Below are positions 21,941-34,700 of a DNA stretch of 64,000 bases, piece after piece. Both the position numbers and the translations under genes were made by a program. Within the stretch, counting starts at the first letter, position 1. Each line of letters opens with the position of its first letter. Under the pieces are notes generated by a model. That model was not told where the DNA came from and did no database searches. It saw only the letters and a list, made by a program, of their open reading frames with translations. This DNA comes from Mauremys mutica (taxonomy: Eukaryota; Chordata; Testudines; Geoemydidae): assembly GCF_020497125.1 (NCBI RefSeq), contig NC_059077.1:21150840-21214839 (forward strand). Direction: 5' to 3'.

Positions 21941-23080
21941 AACAAATATAGGAGAGGGGACAGCCTGCTACTCCTTTAGAAAAAGGGGAGAGGGTAGGCT
22001 GCTGGCCCCCCAAAACACATTAAGAGTAAGAGAAGGAAGATTAGGGAGGTGGAGGAACAAGAGGCAGGATTTGAGCAATTTCACTCCCCCACCCTGAAAT
22101 CTCTCCACCCCACAGGGATCTCTGTTTCCTTATTGGGCCAAAGGGAGGGGTTGAAATCCACTCCATCTGTTTCTAAAAAGTGATGCAAGCCCTTGTGAGA
22201 CCCAGAATTTGTGAAAGAGGGTTCAAGAGGCTTGAAAAGACCTAAATTCCAGGTAGCTCACCCATTCCTAGAAATAAGAAAGTACTTTAACCCCTCCAAA
22301 TATGCTAAAACATATAAAATATATAAAGCATTCTGAGAGACTGTGTGTGTTTCTAGGTGGTTTAAAAGAACCCAATTGTCATCCAAAGATTTTACTATGG
22401 CCATTAAGCAGCTACCCCCATGAACTATCATGCACAAGGATTTTTTTTAAAACTAATTTAAAAAATGGGAATTCACACCTTTAAACCCCCACCTTCCAAA
22501 TGTAGAAAAATATTGGAAGCTGCCACAGTAAGGAAATTATCTATTTAAAACTAAGCTCATTGTTAGGAATGTTTGCCATTTCCCAGTCAGTCACGAGCTG
22601 CTTTTTGAATTTTTTCAAAGACATGCACAAGTTTGAAAAAAATGCCCTCTCACCTGACAAAAAATTAGACCATCCTGAAATGAAGACCACCCATCCAATC
22701 CCCCGTTATGCAAATTAGCACCAAGAAATGGAAACATCCCTTGAAGGTGTTATGCATAAGTGAGTGTCTTCATTGTACTGTATACATAATAATGTTGCTC
22801 ATTTGTCAGAACTCTTTCACTTTGTCCAGATAATTAAATTTGTTTCCAAATATATTTAAGGGGAAGAGGACAGAATGGTTGACGGTAGGGGCTGCAGAAC
22901 TGGTTCATTGCCCTGCATTCAGCTGGGGTCAGTAGGGACTGACAGTTGTTGCCATCCAAGAAAAGAGCTGGGCTTTATCAGTCCAGTTCCTGGAGAAGAG
23001 ATGTGCACTCAGAAAACACCATCATATGTTCTGGATGTCTCAGCAGAGTGGCCAAGGACCAAATAAACATAAGTACTAAC
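21941..23080. other. Intergenic, nothing recognised
   Basis: No supported gene, repeat or structured element in about 1.1 kb. Confidence 0.4.
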
Positions 23081-23083
23081 ATA

Positions 23084-23378
23084 GGGCTGGTCTACACTAC
23101 GGGGGGAAATCGATCTAAGATACGCAACTTCAGCTACGTGAATAACGTAGCTGAAGTCGAAGTATCTTAGATCGAATTACCTACCATCCTCACGGCACGG
23201 GATCGACGTCCGCGGCTCCCCATGTCGACTCCGCTACCGCTGTTCAGGTTGGTGGAGTTCCGGAGTCGACAGGAGCTCATTCGGGGATCGATATATCACG
23301 TCTAGATAAGACGCGATATATCGATCCCCGAGAAATCGATTGCTACCCGCCGATACGGCGGGTAGTGAAGACATACCC
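23084..23378. mobile_element. 295-bp palindrome-rich Harbinger-like MITE (copy 2)
   Basis: It begins GGGCTGGTCTACACTA and ends TAGTGAAGACATACCC, flanked by ATA at 23081-23083 and 23379-23381. Hairpins: 23111-23122 with 23163-23174, 23127-23138 with 23146-23157, and 23283-23297 with 23315-23329. It matches copy 1 (9098-9392) in length and layout, but the stem sequences differ on both arms together. Confidence 0.82.
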
Positions 23379-23647
23379 ATAGTCTCTCACCTACTGGGGC
23401 TGAGACTCTTTGGCAGGGTGGTGTGGTACAAGCTTGTATAACCCCAACAATCGCAGGGACCTAATTATTGCAGAGTCAGCTGACCAACAGAAGGCCAAAT
23501 TTCTTCTGAGAGTGTGCTCAGAAAGAATTAATTAATAAAATAAATAAAGAATAATCAATATTCCCTGCAAAAATATTCATATAAACAATAATCTTCAAAG
23601 TCCTTATGTTAGTGCTAAAAAGAATGTCGTACAATAAATAGTTATAA

Positions 23648-23815
23648 TTAGAACTAATCAAAAATCCCATTGAAACAGTTTTTTGGACAGAAAATGACTT
23701 TTAAAAAAATGATCAGGAAACTTTGTTTCATTAAAAAGATTTTGCTTATTTTTAACATAAAACTATTTTTTCCCAGAGTTTTCTGTGGAAAATGTTATTT
23801 TCTCACCTGCTCTAG
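23648..23815. repeat. AT-rich interspersed repeat (AGCTCTGG-ended family)
   Basis: AGAACTAATCAAAAATCCCA at the left, and TTCTGTGGAAAATGTTATTT then CTGCTCTAGC at the right, resemble the repeats at 30732-31212 and 43164-43476. These share TTTCAG/GAAAA blocks and ends near GAGCTGGT or AGCTCTGG. Confidence 0.5.
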
Positions 23816-24424
23816 CTAACTGTACATTATAAAACCATGGCACAACTGAACCAGAGTACTTTAACACACAATTGTGTTCACTGAGCTTTAGCTGACAGGA
23901 TGGTGCTGAGAATGTTCCTAGTATTGTGGACCTGAAGATGTGCTTCTGTGGTGGCCACCATTTGGATGATACACTGAATACCGAACCATGGGCTGCTACT
24001 TCATGAAGATTCTCTAGCTGGGGCACTAAGAGACTCATGTTCTCTATGCAGCAGGCACAGGGAGGAACCTGCAATACCCACTGACCAGTGGGTTATGCTT
24101 CTTCAGCTAATTATCTATATACTCCCCTAACATCACCATGGTATCTGAGTGTCTTATTTAAATCCAGGTGAGCAATCTACAAATAGACCTGAGTTTTCTT
24201 GCCTCTTATCAGGAAAAAGTAGTATTTTTAGGAAATTCTTTCTAATCTTATTCTTCTCTCCCTCATTCTGACAGCTGACTGGTTGTGGAAACTTATTCTC
24301 AATTAATTTTCTCTGAAAAGGTGGGGTTTGAACACTCACTGGTAGTTGGACGAGTTGGTGGGATTGGGTTTTGATTTCTTGAATCCCAGCCATATGGTTG
24401 TGAAGTTCTTTCTATGTTGACAAC

Positions 24425-24585
24425 TTATTATTAATTATTATTGTTATTATATTATTATTTGCATTACGGTAGTGCCTAGTATTTCAGTCATGGTCCAGGA
24501 CCCCATTGTGCTAGGTGCTGTACAAACACAGAAAAAAAAAGAGAGGCCTTGCCCCTAAGAGCTTACAATATTGTCTATATTAGTA
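24425..24585 (+). repeat. Ancient amniote interspersed repeat
   Basis: Characteristic words GGTAGTGCCTAG, GTCCAGGACCCCATTGTGCT, AGGTGCTGTACAAACACAG and CCTAAGAGCTTACAAT. The same repeat occurs at 44265-44385 (plus) and 53945-54045 (minus). Its left side is a TTA/TAT microsatellite. Confidence 0.65.
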
Positions 24586-24589
24586 GAGA

Positions 24590-26850
24590 GTCGCAATGTT
24601 CACTGTCCTTCAACAGCCAGAAGGGGCCTTGGCAAGTATCTCAGGTGGTGGCTCAAACATCCTTTAGCACATCCAGCATTTTCTGTTGAATGAAAAGGCC
24701 AAAGCCTGTAATGAAGTTTGGAGCGTTGTCTAGTCCATGGATCACTATCCAATTCGGGATTCCACACAGATCATTTTGAGAAGGTTGATCATTTTTCACA
24801 GCAGTCTGTGCTGACTCTTGAAGCTGACTGGTCATCCAGCCTAGTTTTGCCACCTAAGACTTTCCAGGACTTATGGCTGACGAGAAGAAGGGTCTCTCCA
24901 TTTCCATAGTCTTGGTAAAGGTCTGAAGGAATTCCTTAGCTCATAGCCTCTGTGTCATGGTGTTTTTTTGCTCACAGTGTTAGAGTCAACTACTTTTGTG
25001 TTCCCTCTGTCACAAATTGTCAGAGAACCCTAAAGTATTGTGTGGGTGATGTTGGCGGGGAAGAGTGATTTACATGCTACATGTTGATTGCAATGAATAG
25101 TATGTGATTGTAACATCTTTCTGGGTATGTAGCAATTTTCCTAAGGAAGTTCTGGGAACTTTCTGGATCCAGAGGTTTTCTGGGGTGTACAACTGTGATA
25201 TAGCCTTCTATTAAAATAGTGTCTTGTTATACCTTCTTATCAGGTAGATCTTTGACATCAGCAAGGAGAATGTGGTGGTCCATGTATGATAGGATATGCT
25301 TCATGTGTTATCTACATCCACATTCAGACAGAAGATAAGGTCTAGTGAATGGCACACTGTGTGGATAGAGCCTGTGACTGCCTAAGAGAACCCTATGGTT
25401 GTTAATCTAGACATGATGACTCTGAGCAATGCCAACATGGGTGCAGAAGTCTCCCAAAACAATGAGTCTAGAGGTGTCTGACATCATCTCTGTTAGCTCT
25501 GCTGGGAAGCCTGAACTTTTTGAAAACCTATAGACTAAAATATGTTAAATGTTGGCTTTGTTTTTGGCATTTGGACTTTGACTGTTGGCTAGAGTAGGCT
25601 GATCACTTAAAAATTAGGGTAGTCCTGATGGAGCTTTTTCTGGCTTGATGTAGCCTTCGACAGAATGTCAGCTTTGCCTCTGGCCTTCTCCATTGCTCTG
25701 ATATAATGATGTATGGAGTAGCCTCAGGGGATGATGTAGCACTTTACCTGTGTTGTTGTTGAATCAGATCTCAGTGATGCAGCTCAGAGGTTTCCTTGAT
25801 GTTTCTTACCAAGCCCCAGGAATTTGACTAGCTTGCAATGAGAAACTAAAGGTGCTTTGGGGTCCTAGGTAGTGGTACATGTAAATATTATGTTATGGCA
25901 GGCGTCACCAAGTGGTGCTTAGTCTATTCATAGTCTTCCAAGTTCAAGCAAATATTCAGTCTTGGGGAGACATGCTGTATTGTTAGTTTTTGTTATGCAA
26001 AGTTCTGCATAGAGACAGTGGTTCTCAGGGAGGAAACTGAGCAATCAGCTGGTGAATATAGTCTCTGGTTGGAGTAAATTCTTAAAGCAGAGTTGCTCAT
26101 TGGGAATTGGATACTGGTGTTGGTCTGAGTTTTCTGAAAGAAGAGATGGTGGTGTATGCAGTTTGACCATCACTGTTTCAGGATTAATGTATATGTGTAA
26201 ATACAAGAAGTTACAGAATAGACCCAGACTCCACTTACATCACTGCTTTCAACTCTACTGAGAAGCAGACCTGCAAAAACCTGGACATCTGCTATCTCTG
26301 GTAAGAGGACTGAAGTTGGTGTCCCAATGGGACACATGTTAGAATGAGGAGCAACAATTAACCAGTTCATTACAATTTACAATTAATTACAATTACATCC
26401 CTATTTAATCTAATCTAGTCTATCTAGACGTATTCAAATAGTTTTTAATGGCCATAGATGGTATATCCCAGAGATCTACATGAGCAAGGAATATAAACTG
26501 CCACCTACATGGCACTATTCCCCAGACGCAGCCCCAAGGAGAGCCCTTTGAGGAATCCACACCTGGGGAGTGAGTGGAAACATAAAATGATTTCTTTCTG
26601 GGAACATTATGTTGTTCATGTTCAAGATAGTAGAGAAGATAAGGGGTGATAAACGGAACACCAACTGGAAATGTACTAAAAAGTGAAATGACCAAAAAAG
26701 GCACAAGAAGAAAAACAGATATGAGTAACTTAAATGATGAACATTAGCTGTGAGTACTCAGTGATGATCCCTAGCCCATCTGGGCTCATATATGTCCCTC
26801 TATCCCCCATCTGTATAATCACTGAGAACCTCACAACCATTAGTGCGTTT
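24590..26850. other. Intergenic, unassigned
   Basis: About 2.2 kb with no intact ORF. The texture is that of long-decayed sequence, possibly an old LINE or processed sequence, but nothing in it allows a family to be named. Confidence 0.4.
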
Positions 26851-26855
26851 ATTTT

Positions 26856-27079
26856 GGGGCATGTCTACACAAATAAAGTTTGCGGCCTAGCCTGCTGCAC
26901 ACTAAGTGTCCATGTGGACCCTGCTGCCGCACACTAAAATTTCCCAAGTGCTCTTTCATGTACCCCACTTTGAAACAGGAATAGATTAAAGCACAATAGC
27001 AAATTTTTAGTGCGTGGCAACAGGGTCCACATTGAAACCTAGTGCACAACAGGCTAGTTTGAGGTAGATTTACACCCCC
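26856..27079. mobile_element. MITE with inverted ends
   Basis: GGGGCATGTCTACACA at the left and GAGGTAGATTTACACCCCC at the right are imperfect inverted ends. Inside, GCCTAGCCTGCTGCACACTA pairs with TAGTGCACAACAGGCTAG. Clearly related to the TGTCTACAC MITE group elsewhere in the window. Confidence 0.6.
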
Positions 27080-27124
27080 GCTTGCTGTGAATTATGCGTT
27101 GGGATAAACAAACCCTTTGTAACT

Positions 27125-27300
27125 ACTCCCTGAGATAGGAAAGCAGTATCACCCCGTGTTACACATAGGGAACTGAGGCAAAGAGATTAAGTGATTTGCC
27201 CAGGTCACCCTGGCAGTCTGTGGCAGAACTAGTCTGTGGTGATACCTAAGCCAGGGTGTTCTCCACAAGCCTATCCTTTCTCCCTGTTGAGATCTTGCTT
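27125..27300 (-). repeat. MIR-like or L3-like old repeat
   Basis: Plus reads GGGAACTGAGGCAAAGAGAT then TTAAGTGATTTGCCCAGGTC, the reverse strand of MIR/L3-type repeats. Confidence 0.6.
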
Positions 27301-28379
27301 CTAGCACAGGTTCCCTGACTGGTATGTATGTACAGTGTTATTTTTTCATGAGAACCATGTAATCCAACCTATGCGCCCTTGACTCTCCTCCTAGGTAATC
27401 TATAGCACAGTTTGATAACACAGTTCTCATACAAACAAAAAGCTCTATCCACGTCAGTGAAAGAAATCATGCTAGAACGCCATACTAACAAGCATACTTA
27501 GACACACACAACTGTAGCTAAGATGCTTCTGAATCATAAATGAACTGATTCTTATTAATCTTATTTAGCATATGGGCTTAGGTACTGGAACTAGGAGTGC
27601 TGCCGTGAAGTGGTTTCCAGCATATACAGGGTTTACAGTTTGGTTCAATGACTACCAAGATCCCCACTATACAAATTGTTCCAGCACCCCTGCATATGGG
27701 TGGAAGGAAGGTGTTTGCCAGATTTTCAGAAGTCCTAAGCAACACCCTTCTACAACCCACTCTATGCCCCAATAGGTGATGTCCAGCAATAACTTAATGT
27801 TAGGATTTTCCCCCTGTAGCTGCGGCCCAAGAGGATCTCAAAATCTACTACAATTTTAGACAGGAAAAGAACATTTCACAACTTTTCTTACTTTCCAGGC
27901 AGTGGTCCTTTCTGGTCCTACTCAGTTGCTCTTTCTAGTCCAGAAATCAATAAATGAAGTATACTGCTTAATTTCAATTACAATGTTAATTATAGAAGAC
28001 AAATGGATACTGGATCTCACACCATAATTAATCTACCCCATATTTACTTAGTAAATTGCTCAGACCAGATTAAGCTGTAGCTAGGGAAGCAGGACAAGGA
28101 AAGTGAGTGACAGAAGCATTATCATGGCACACTGCCTCCCATTGGGAGAGTTCTTCTTTCTTCTGAAAGAGACGCCTTCAGGGATCATGTAATTTGAATT
28201 CCCTGTGAATTTAGTGTCATCTTAGCTTGACCAGCTCTGGAAGAACATATTAACCTCCTCTTGTGATTTTCAAAAAACCATTCTAATTTAGCAAGTAATT
28301 AAGGGTCACATGTAGGATAAAGAGCTAGATAATCTTGGATTACGCACAGGAAGCTTTGTTTCCAAGGCAACCCCAGTGG

Positions 28380-28610
28380 ACGGGGTGTTAATGCCGAGGT
28401 CAGTCAGTTAATGAACTGGGAATGGTTACTGGCTGCAAAACATGCTAGGGCCAGGGAAATGGAAATCACAATTATATTACCATTTAATGATTCAGTAATA
28501 GAAAACAAATGCTTACAAAGCTGGTTAGCACAGAAAATAGGGGAGACAAAGGTTGCAGTCAGTGGGAACGTTCTGCTGGGTAAGGTCAAGCGAAATCAAA
28601 AACAGTGACG
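28380..28610. promoter_or_regulatory. Candidate conserved non-coding element
   Basis: Repeat-free sequence with homeodomain-like words (ACCATTTAATGATTC, ATTATATTAC) and no coding potential beyond a weak 65-codon frame. Its texture resembles deeply conserved enhancers, but conservation cannot be measured here. Confidence 0.25.
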
Positions 28611-29521
28611 CTTGACCAGCTTCATATTTTTGAGTTCAAATCACTTCAGTTGTCATTCACGGATTTCATTGCCGTCTCAGTATGAAACTGTCAGTGTTTG
28701 CGTAAGCTGACGTTGTTTTCATTGGCACTGAATGCTAGACATTCATTTCTTCCTAGGGTTAGTCCTGACAGCGGTTACTACCTGTGGGACTTTGTTGGAG
28801 TGATATCAGCCTGATGGGTTTATGACACTGGGAGCAGGACACACAGCTTCTACGTATTAAGGAGGTAGCATTATCTGACAGAGTTCTAGGCCTCCAGGAC
28901 TAATCTGACCAAAAAATCTCACGAGGCAAGCGTACAGCTAAACATTCTGGACAAGGCTGATGGGTAAAAGAAGCTCAAGGGGCACAGGGTAAAGGTTAAC
29001 CAAAATTCAATCAAAACATTAAAACAATGATAATATTTAAAAAAAATGGAATCTAATGCAGAGGAGACTACCCATAAGAGATTGTAATTTGAGTTATATT
29101 ACCAGGTGGACACTTACGACCATTCTAAATGCTTGCTACTAATCCAATTATTCTTTTATAATCAGGCTGCCTTGGTGAACAGAAGACTATGTTCACATGG
29201 TTCAGTGGGAACATCTTCACTGCATCCCATATTTCTGCTTCTATTTAAACCCTTTCATACTACCCCTCTCACAAGGTGGACAGATCCACATCAAGAGCCA
29301 AATTCAGTGCTAACAAACGGAGGCATCACTCCCGTTGATTTAGATAGAAGTCATGTCTGCTTATTCCAGGGGCTGTATGTAACCCCGAGATGCCAATGAG
29401 CATTTTGCAGAGCCGATGGTAAGAATTCCTTCATTATTCAACGTTTGGGACCAACTTGTTAAAATCTGGCCACAAAATCCTGTGTTTTCATGCACAAACC
29501 TGATAGCAGCACAGAAATATT

Positions 29522-29636
29522 GTATGCAGTGTTACTGTAGCCATGTTGGTCCCAGGATGTTAGAGAGGCAAGGTGAGTGAGTTAATATATTTTATTGGAC
29601 CAACTTTTGTTGGTGAGAGAGGCCAGCTTTCAAGAG
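29522..29636 (-). mobile_element. Penelope 3' end (family 2), truncated at the ribozyme-like core
   Basis: Plus reads GTTACTGTAGCCATGTTGGT, CCCAGGATGTTAGAGAGGCA and TTTTATTGGACCAACTTTTG, ending GGCCAGCTTTCAAGAG. On minus this is the Penelope 3' end, starting inside the hammerhead-like GAAAGC. An 8-bp flank GAAATATT repeats at 29514-29521 and 29637-29644. Confidence 0.75.
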
Positions 29637-30024
29637 GAAATATTATTTATTAATTTGTGTTGAGTTTTTCTGACTTAGTGGTCACTTGTTCACCATGGAA
29701 TTGCCTCTGCAGATCCCTGCTTATGAAATCATGTGCCATGCCTCACAAGTACCTCTGAATGTTCCAATCATGCCTGCAATGCCCCATGTGTGAAGGGTAA
29801 CCTTCAATGTTGTACTTTACATGTCAATAGGCCACTGAGACATGGCACATTCCTGGCTAGCGTACCCATCACACATCATCCTGATTCTAATTATATAGAC
29901 ACAATCAGATAAAAATCTCACCCCCAAAATGTTGATTTTGCAAAAACAAGCTTTTATAAAACCTTGATGCCACACATACAAACACCAGTTATCAGCACAG
30001 ATCAAACGCAGGCCCTTCAGCACT

Positions 30025-30170
30025 AAGACCCTGATTCAGCAAAGCACTTAAGCACATACTTAATTTTACATCCATCCATGTTCAGCAAAGCACTTAAGCA
30101 CATGTTTGACTTCAATGGGACTTGAAGCCTATACTCAAAGTTAAGCACATGCTTATTTGTACTGATGAAT
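30025..30170. repeat. Repeat with AAGCACATGCTTA words
   Basis: TTCAGCAAAGCACTTAAGCA occurs twice (from about 30036 and 30082), with further TTAAGCACATGCTTA and TTGACTTCAATGGGACTT words. This is a common old amniote repeat with internal duplication. Confidence 0.5.
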
Positions 30171-30731
30171 AGAGGTGGCCTTTGCTGTTTCAATGCCCCA
30201 AAGCGTAGGCTTCTCTACAAAGCTGCTAAAGCAGAACTACTTTACCTTTAAGTCAGTGATACTCAGACATCAGTGGTTCAGGAGCCAAATTAGTGATCAA
30301 CATTACACAAAAGAGTCACAGTAGTGTGAATTCATTGTTTCATTTACCGTTTATTATATATATAATTTTTTTTCCTCACAGCAAAATGACTGACCAAGTA
30401 ATAGTATATTATCAACTACAATTGGTTAATAGCATAGTAAAAGCATCCTGACTGGCTAATAATTAAATCACACAGTGTTTTAATATCCTGTGCTGCAAAG
30501 AGCTGCAGGAGACACATTAAAGCTCATGAGCCTCAGTCTGAGTATCACTGCTTAAAGTAGTACACTGTTGCAGTGAGGGTGCTGAGAGCCATTGAACCAA
30601 CTGTAAACCCTCTATATGATGGAAACCACTTCAAGCTGGGGTGGAGAGGGGGAAGGAGTGCAGCAGCAACCACAGCACCAGCATCTATGCCCATATGCTA
30701 AATAAGTTGTATAGCTGCAAAAGGTTTCCAT

Positions 30732-31212
30732 TGGAGCTGGTTGAAAATTTTTCAGTGGAACAGTTTTCTGTTAAAAAATGTAGTTTTGTCTGAGCCAAAA
30801 TGTTTTGTGAGGATGCTTCAATTTAGACTAAACTTTCAGTGGGAAAATGTCCATTTTGACTTTCTTGTTCCATTTTGCTAATGTCCATATGTTTCACTTC
30901 AACTTTATCATTAAAATTAATTTTGTTTGGACATATATCAATAATTATTTTTAATACTATATTATATTTAATCTTTGAATAAATATATTGTAAAAGTCTA
31001 AACAAAACTGACATTATTGAAACAAAACACGTTTAGCCTTATCAAAATGAAACATTTTAACATTATTGAAATGAAAAAATTCAGTGGCTCCAAACTGAAT
31101 TTTTTCAGAATTTTTGTTGCACAGGAAATTTCAGCTTTTTGTCCTGATTCAGAACCACTTTTTTTTTTCCAGAATTGCCTGCGGAACAGAAATTTTGGTT
31201 TCTGATTAGCTC
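30732..31212. repeat. AT-rich interspersed repeat with GAGCTGGT-like inverted ends
   Basis: The left end GGAGCTGGTTGAAAATTTTT and right end TGATTAGCTCTGG are partial inverted repeats. The interior is rich in AAAATG/TTTCA words. A non-autonomous DNA transposon is the likely origin; the family is not named with confidence. Confidence 0.5.
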
Positions 31213-31480
31213 TGGTTTCCATGAAATATTTTTAAAATTCTGATGGAGCAGGCTTTTAAAAAAGTAAATAAATAGCCACCTGTAGTGTTTGTAATTCAAG
31301 CATTGCAGCATTGTGTTAGTGCATGTGAATCTTAAAATTAAGCTAACTAAACAAAATGAAAGTGACAATCTATTTTCATTGCCCAAACTGATACAAAAAT
31401 AAAAAAATAAACAAAGAGCATCCATTATAAAAAGTAAATTTCATTTTTAAAATTCTTCCAGACTTATTAATCTAAAGCGG

Positions 31481-31770
31481 CAGGAGCGGCATCAGGGTTT
31501 TTGGCGCCCTAGGTGGGGGTCCTTCCACGCTCCCGGTCGTTGGTGGCGATTCTGCGGCAGGGGGTCCTTCTGCGCTCCCGGTCTTCGGGGCACTTCGGCG
31601 GCGGGTCCCGGAGCGAGTGAAGGACCCACTGCAGAATTGCCGCCGGAGACCTGGAGCACGGAAGGACCCCCTGCCGCCAAATTGCTGCCAAGGGCGGCAA
31701 AATGCCGCCCCCCCAAATCCTGGTGCCCTAGGCGACTGCCTAGGTCACCTAAACGGAAGTGCTGGCCCTG
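31481..31770. mobile_element. GC-rich hAT MITE
   Basis: It starts CAGGAGCGGCATCAGG and ends AGTGCTGGCCCTG, with an 8-bp TSD TAAAGCGG (31473-31480) against TAAAGCAG (31771-31778). The interior carries inverted GGGTCCTTC/GAAGGACCC and GGTCTTCGG-type modules shared with 37526-37993. Confidence 0.8.
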
Positions 31771-31779
31771 TAAAGCAGT

Positions 31780-34700
31780 ATTAGTACCAATAGGAAGGAA
31801 AGTTGTGATTTTTAAAAATATACAATTTTTAAGCAAACATATTTCCTATTACTATTCTAATTGTTCTCAATAAGCATTCAGAACTATTGTTTCTTTCTTC
31901 CTATTGTTTTCATTTGCAGTTTAATAGCAATATTAGAAGATATATTCTATTTTTCTCTGTAATAATCCTGTTCTCTTGTTGAGATAAACAGTTTGCTCTT
32001 TCAGTTTATCCAGTTGCAAATGAGATTATTGTCTCATAAAACAGCACAATAGTAATTTTACAAATTACGGAACATGGAGAGTATGAATGATCTATTAGGT
32101 TTTTAATGTTTTCTTAACCATTCTGTATCACAGGTTCTCTCCTGTGATCTGTTGAAAGGAAAAACTCTGCAGGTATTTTTTTAAATGAATTTCCTACCAT
32201 TTGCAATACGCAAATGAAATCAGTACCCTAGAATGTGTTTTAACAGTTGTTAAACTAGGAAACATTTAACTTAGTTTGGGCCAAATTGTTTGAAAACGTG
32301 ACTGATTAGGGATGTCTCATATAGGGCAATTGATTTTTGGATGCCATCTGACTCCACAATGGTTTCTCCATGCAGCCCCCTGAACATGTGCATAGTTTTG
32401 CAGCTTGTAGTATATCTGCATTAATTTGGGGGACTATGGCATATTGAGGCAGGCCCCGTTACTTGGTACACATACTGCACTGTATAAGTAAATACACTTT
32501 TCCCTCAATATATTTACTTTAATATATAAAAAGGAGAGAACGTGAAAAAAACAAAAGTGCAGCTGGCAATACGTGCCACTCTGTGTCTTAACATTGTCTT
32601 CATTTAGTTTTATTCTTCACATTTCACAATGAACAGGATAAAAATGTCACTGTAAGTAACTAATTTTGCCTCATGCTTAAGTAGATTTCACAATAAGCTA
32701 CAGGATGTACAAGAGGTTACAAGCAACCGGTCAGTTCAGAAGTTCCCCAATGCTGCACAGATTTATAGGCAAGGAGAAATCTTAACTCTAGCATTCTGAT
32801 TGCAAAAGGATTAAAAGTATATTTAAAAGAAATAAATGAATCAATACAGAAGCTTGGAAAACCAGGAGTCATTGTACAATGGATTCAAGTAGCTCATCAA
32901 AATTGGACTAAGGCCAAGTTTCTCAAAATAATGCATTCTGGTTCTGATAGTACAATGAAATTATTTTGTTGTCAAAAAATGGTGCTGTGACACATCCATG
33001 CAGTGTGAATTGTTTGGGTTGAGTATTAGTCTGCCACAGACATCCACTAAGCAAATCTAGAAATTGTGCCAAATTGTTTTGAGGTTCTGTAAGACGAATT
33101 TATCTAGAGGTTGAACAAATATAATCAAACTGTTGACTGCTTAACTGTTAGACTCCAGTCTGCAAAGTAATTACTCATTAGGTTTATTTGTCTATTTATA
33201 CAATTTCAAAACCGCAATACTGCCTGAACAGTCAATGGAGGCATTTAACTTATTGCAATTCCTGGTACGTCTTAATTCAACATTTGATTTGGGAGGTGTA
33301 TCTGCCAAAATTTTACCAAGGATAACAACTTAACAACGGGATTAATCAGAGTACTTCAAGTTTTAAGCAGTGGCAAACTAGCAAACATCATTATGGGCAT
33401 TCTTTGTAGCTTTCACACAAGTACTGGACAGTCAGTAATATTCAGTAAACAAACACTTGACTTCCCAATCGACTTCAGTCTTTTTCTTCTCAACATTTTC
33501 CTTAAGGAAACTCTACCAATGCCTAATGTTTCCATAGAAAAGGAAGCAAAAGCCCCTTACTGTGCAAAAGTCTTTATGGAGAGGAAGATAAACTTATTTC
33601 CTTGTTTACACGCCTTCCTATAACAGCTGGCCACAGTTAACAAACCAGCCTGACTGTGAAATGAAGGTAAGATGTAGCCTTTTCAGCTATCAATGCAGGA
33701 GTGATATAATACCTAAATTCTGACGGGGAACACAACATACTAATTATTACTCACAAAGCAGAGACAAAGTCATAGAGATTGCCTAGCCATTATTATTTAG
33801 AAAGCACACCAGATCATCTATACTCTTTCTAAAATAATAGGTCAACAAAGCTAGTCATTTTGTTCAACATCTAAAATAATCTTTTTAAAATGTGAGCAGA
33901 GCAGACACTGCATCTTATTGGGACCTGTAGGTCACCATCAATTACATTTCCTTGTTTCTTTCTCTCCTTTTTTCTTTTTTGGCTGATTATAATACATTTA
34001 GAGCTAAAGAGCTGCTATTTTGTAAGAGATTTCACTATCTTTTGCAGCTTTGGACAACCATATTCAAGTCAAATTTTATTAAAATGAACAACTGACCTGT
34101 TCTTGTTTACTTCAAGCAGGGATGAGCTGAACTGATTTGAAAACATCTGAAACCCTTTGAACGTTAGAGGTTGGAGAGTTTAGACTCGTTTAAAGTAAAT
34201 GACCTGGAAGTGAACCATGAAAAACATGGAAGCATCCTAGGCTTTGAACTTTGACTTCTAAAATGCACCCATGAGAAGCATGAGTTACTCCCTTGGAGGA
34301 ACTCATGTGATCCACACCACTCCCTCACTTGACCCACCAGATTTTCTTCTCTCTCATTGCTACAGTCTCTTTCCTTTTCAGTTACCAAGGATTCCTTCTC
34401 ATTCTCAGTTGCCAGATGTGTACCCTGATCTACCTAACAGCTTGCCTTCTCCCTTCCTTGCCTTCCACAACTGATACTCCTCTTTTGTTTTGCTTGCAAA
34501 CCCTTCCCCCACCCCTTCCATCCCAAGCTCTCTTTCACTTTCCTTCCATTCTCTCAATGACATTCATTTTCTTCCTTTTGCCAGGTCCTGTCTCAGCTGC
34601 CACACACTCTCTTTCAGATGCTTTATCTCTTCCATGGTACAGCACAACTGCCAGCACCACAACACCGGATAATGGAAGGAGCAGTGCAGAAATCCATAGT

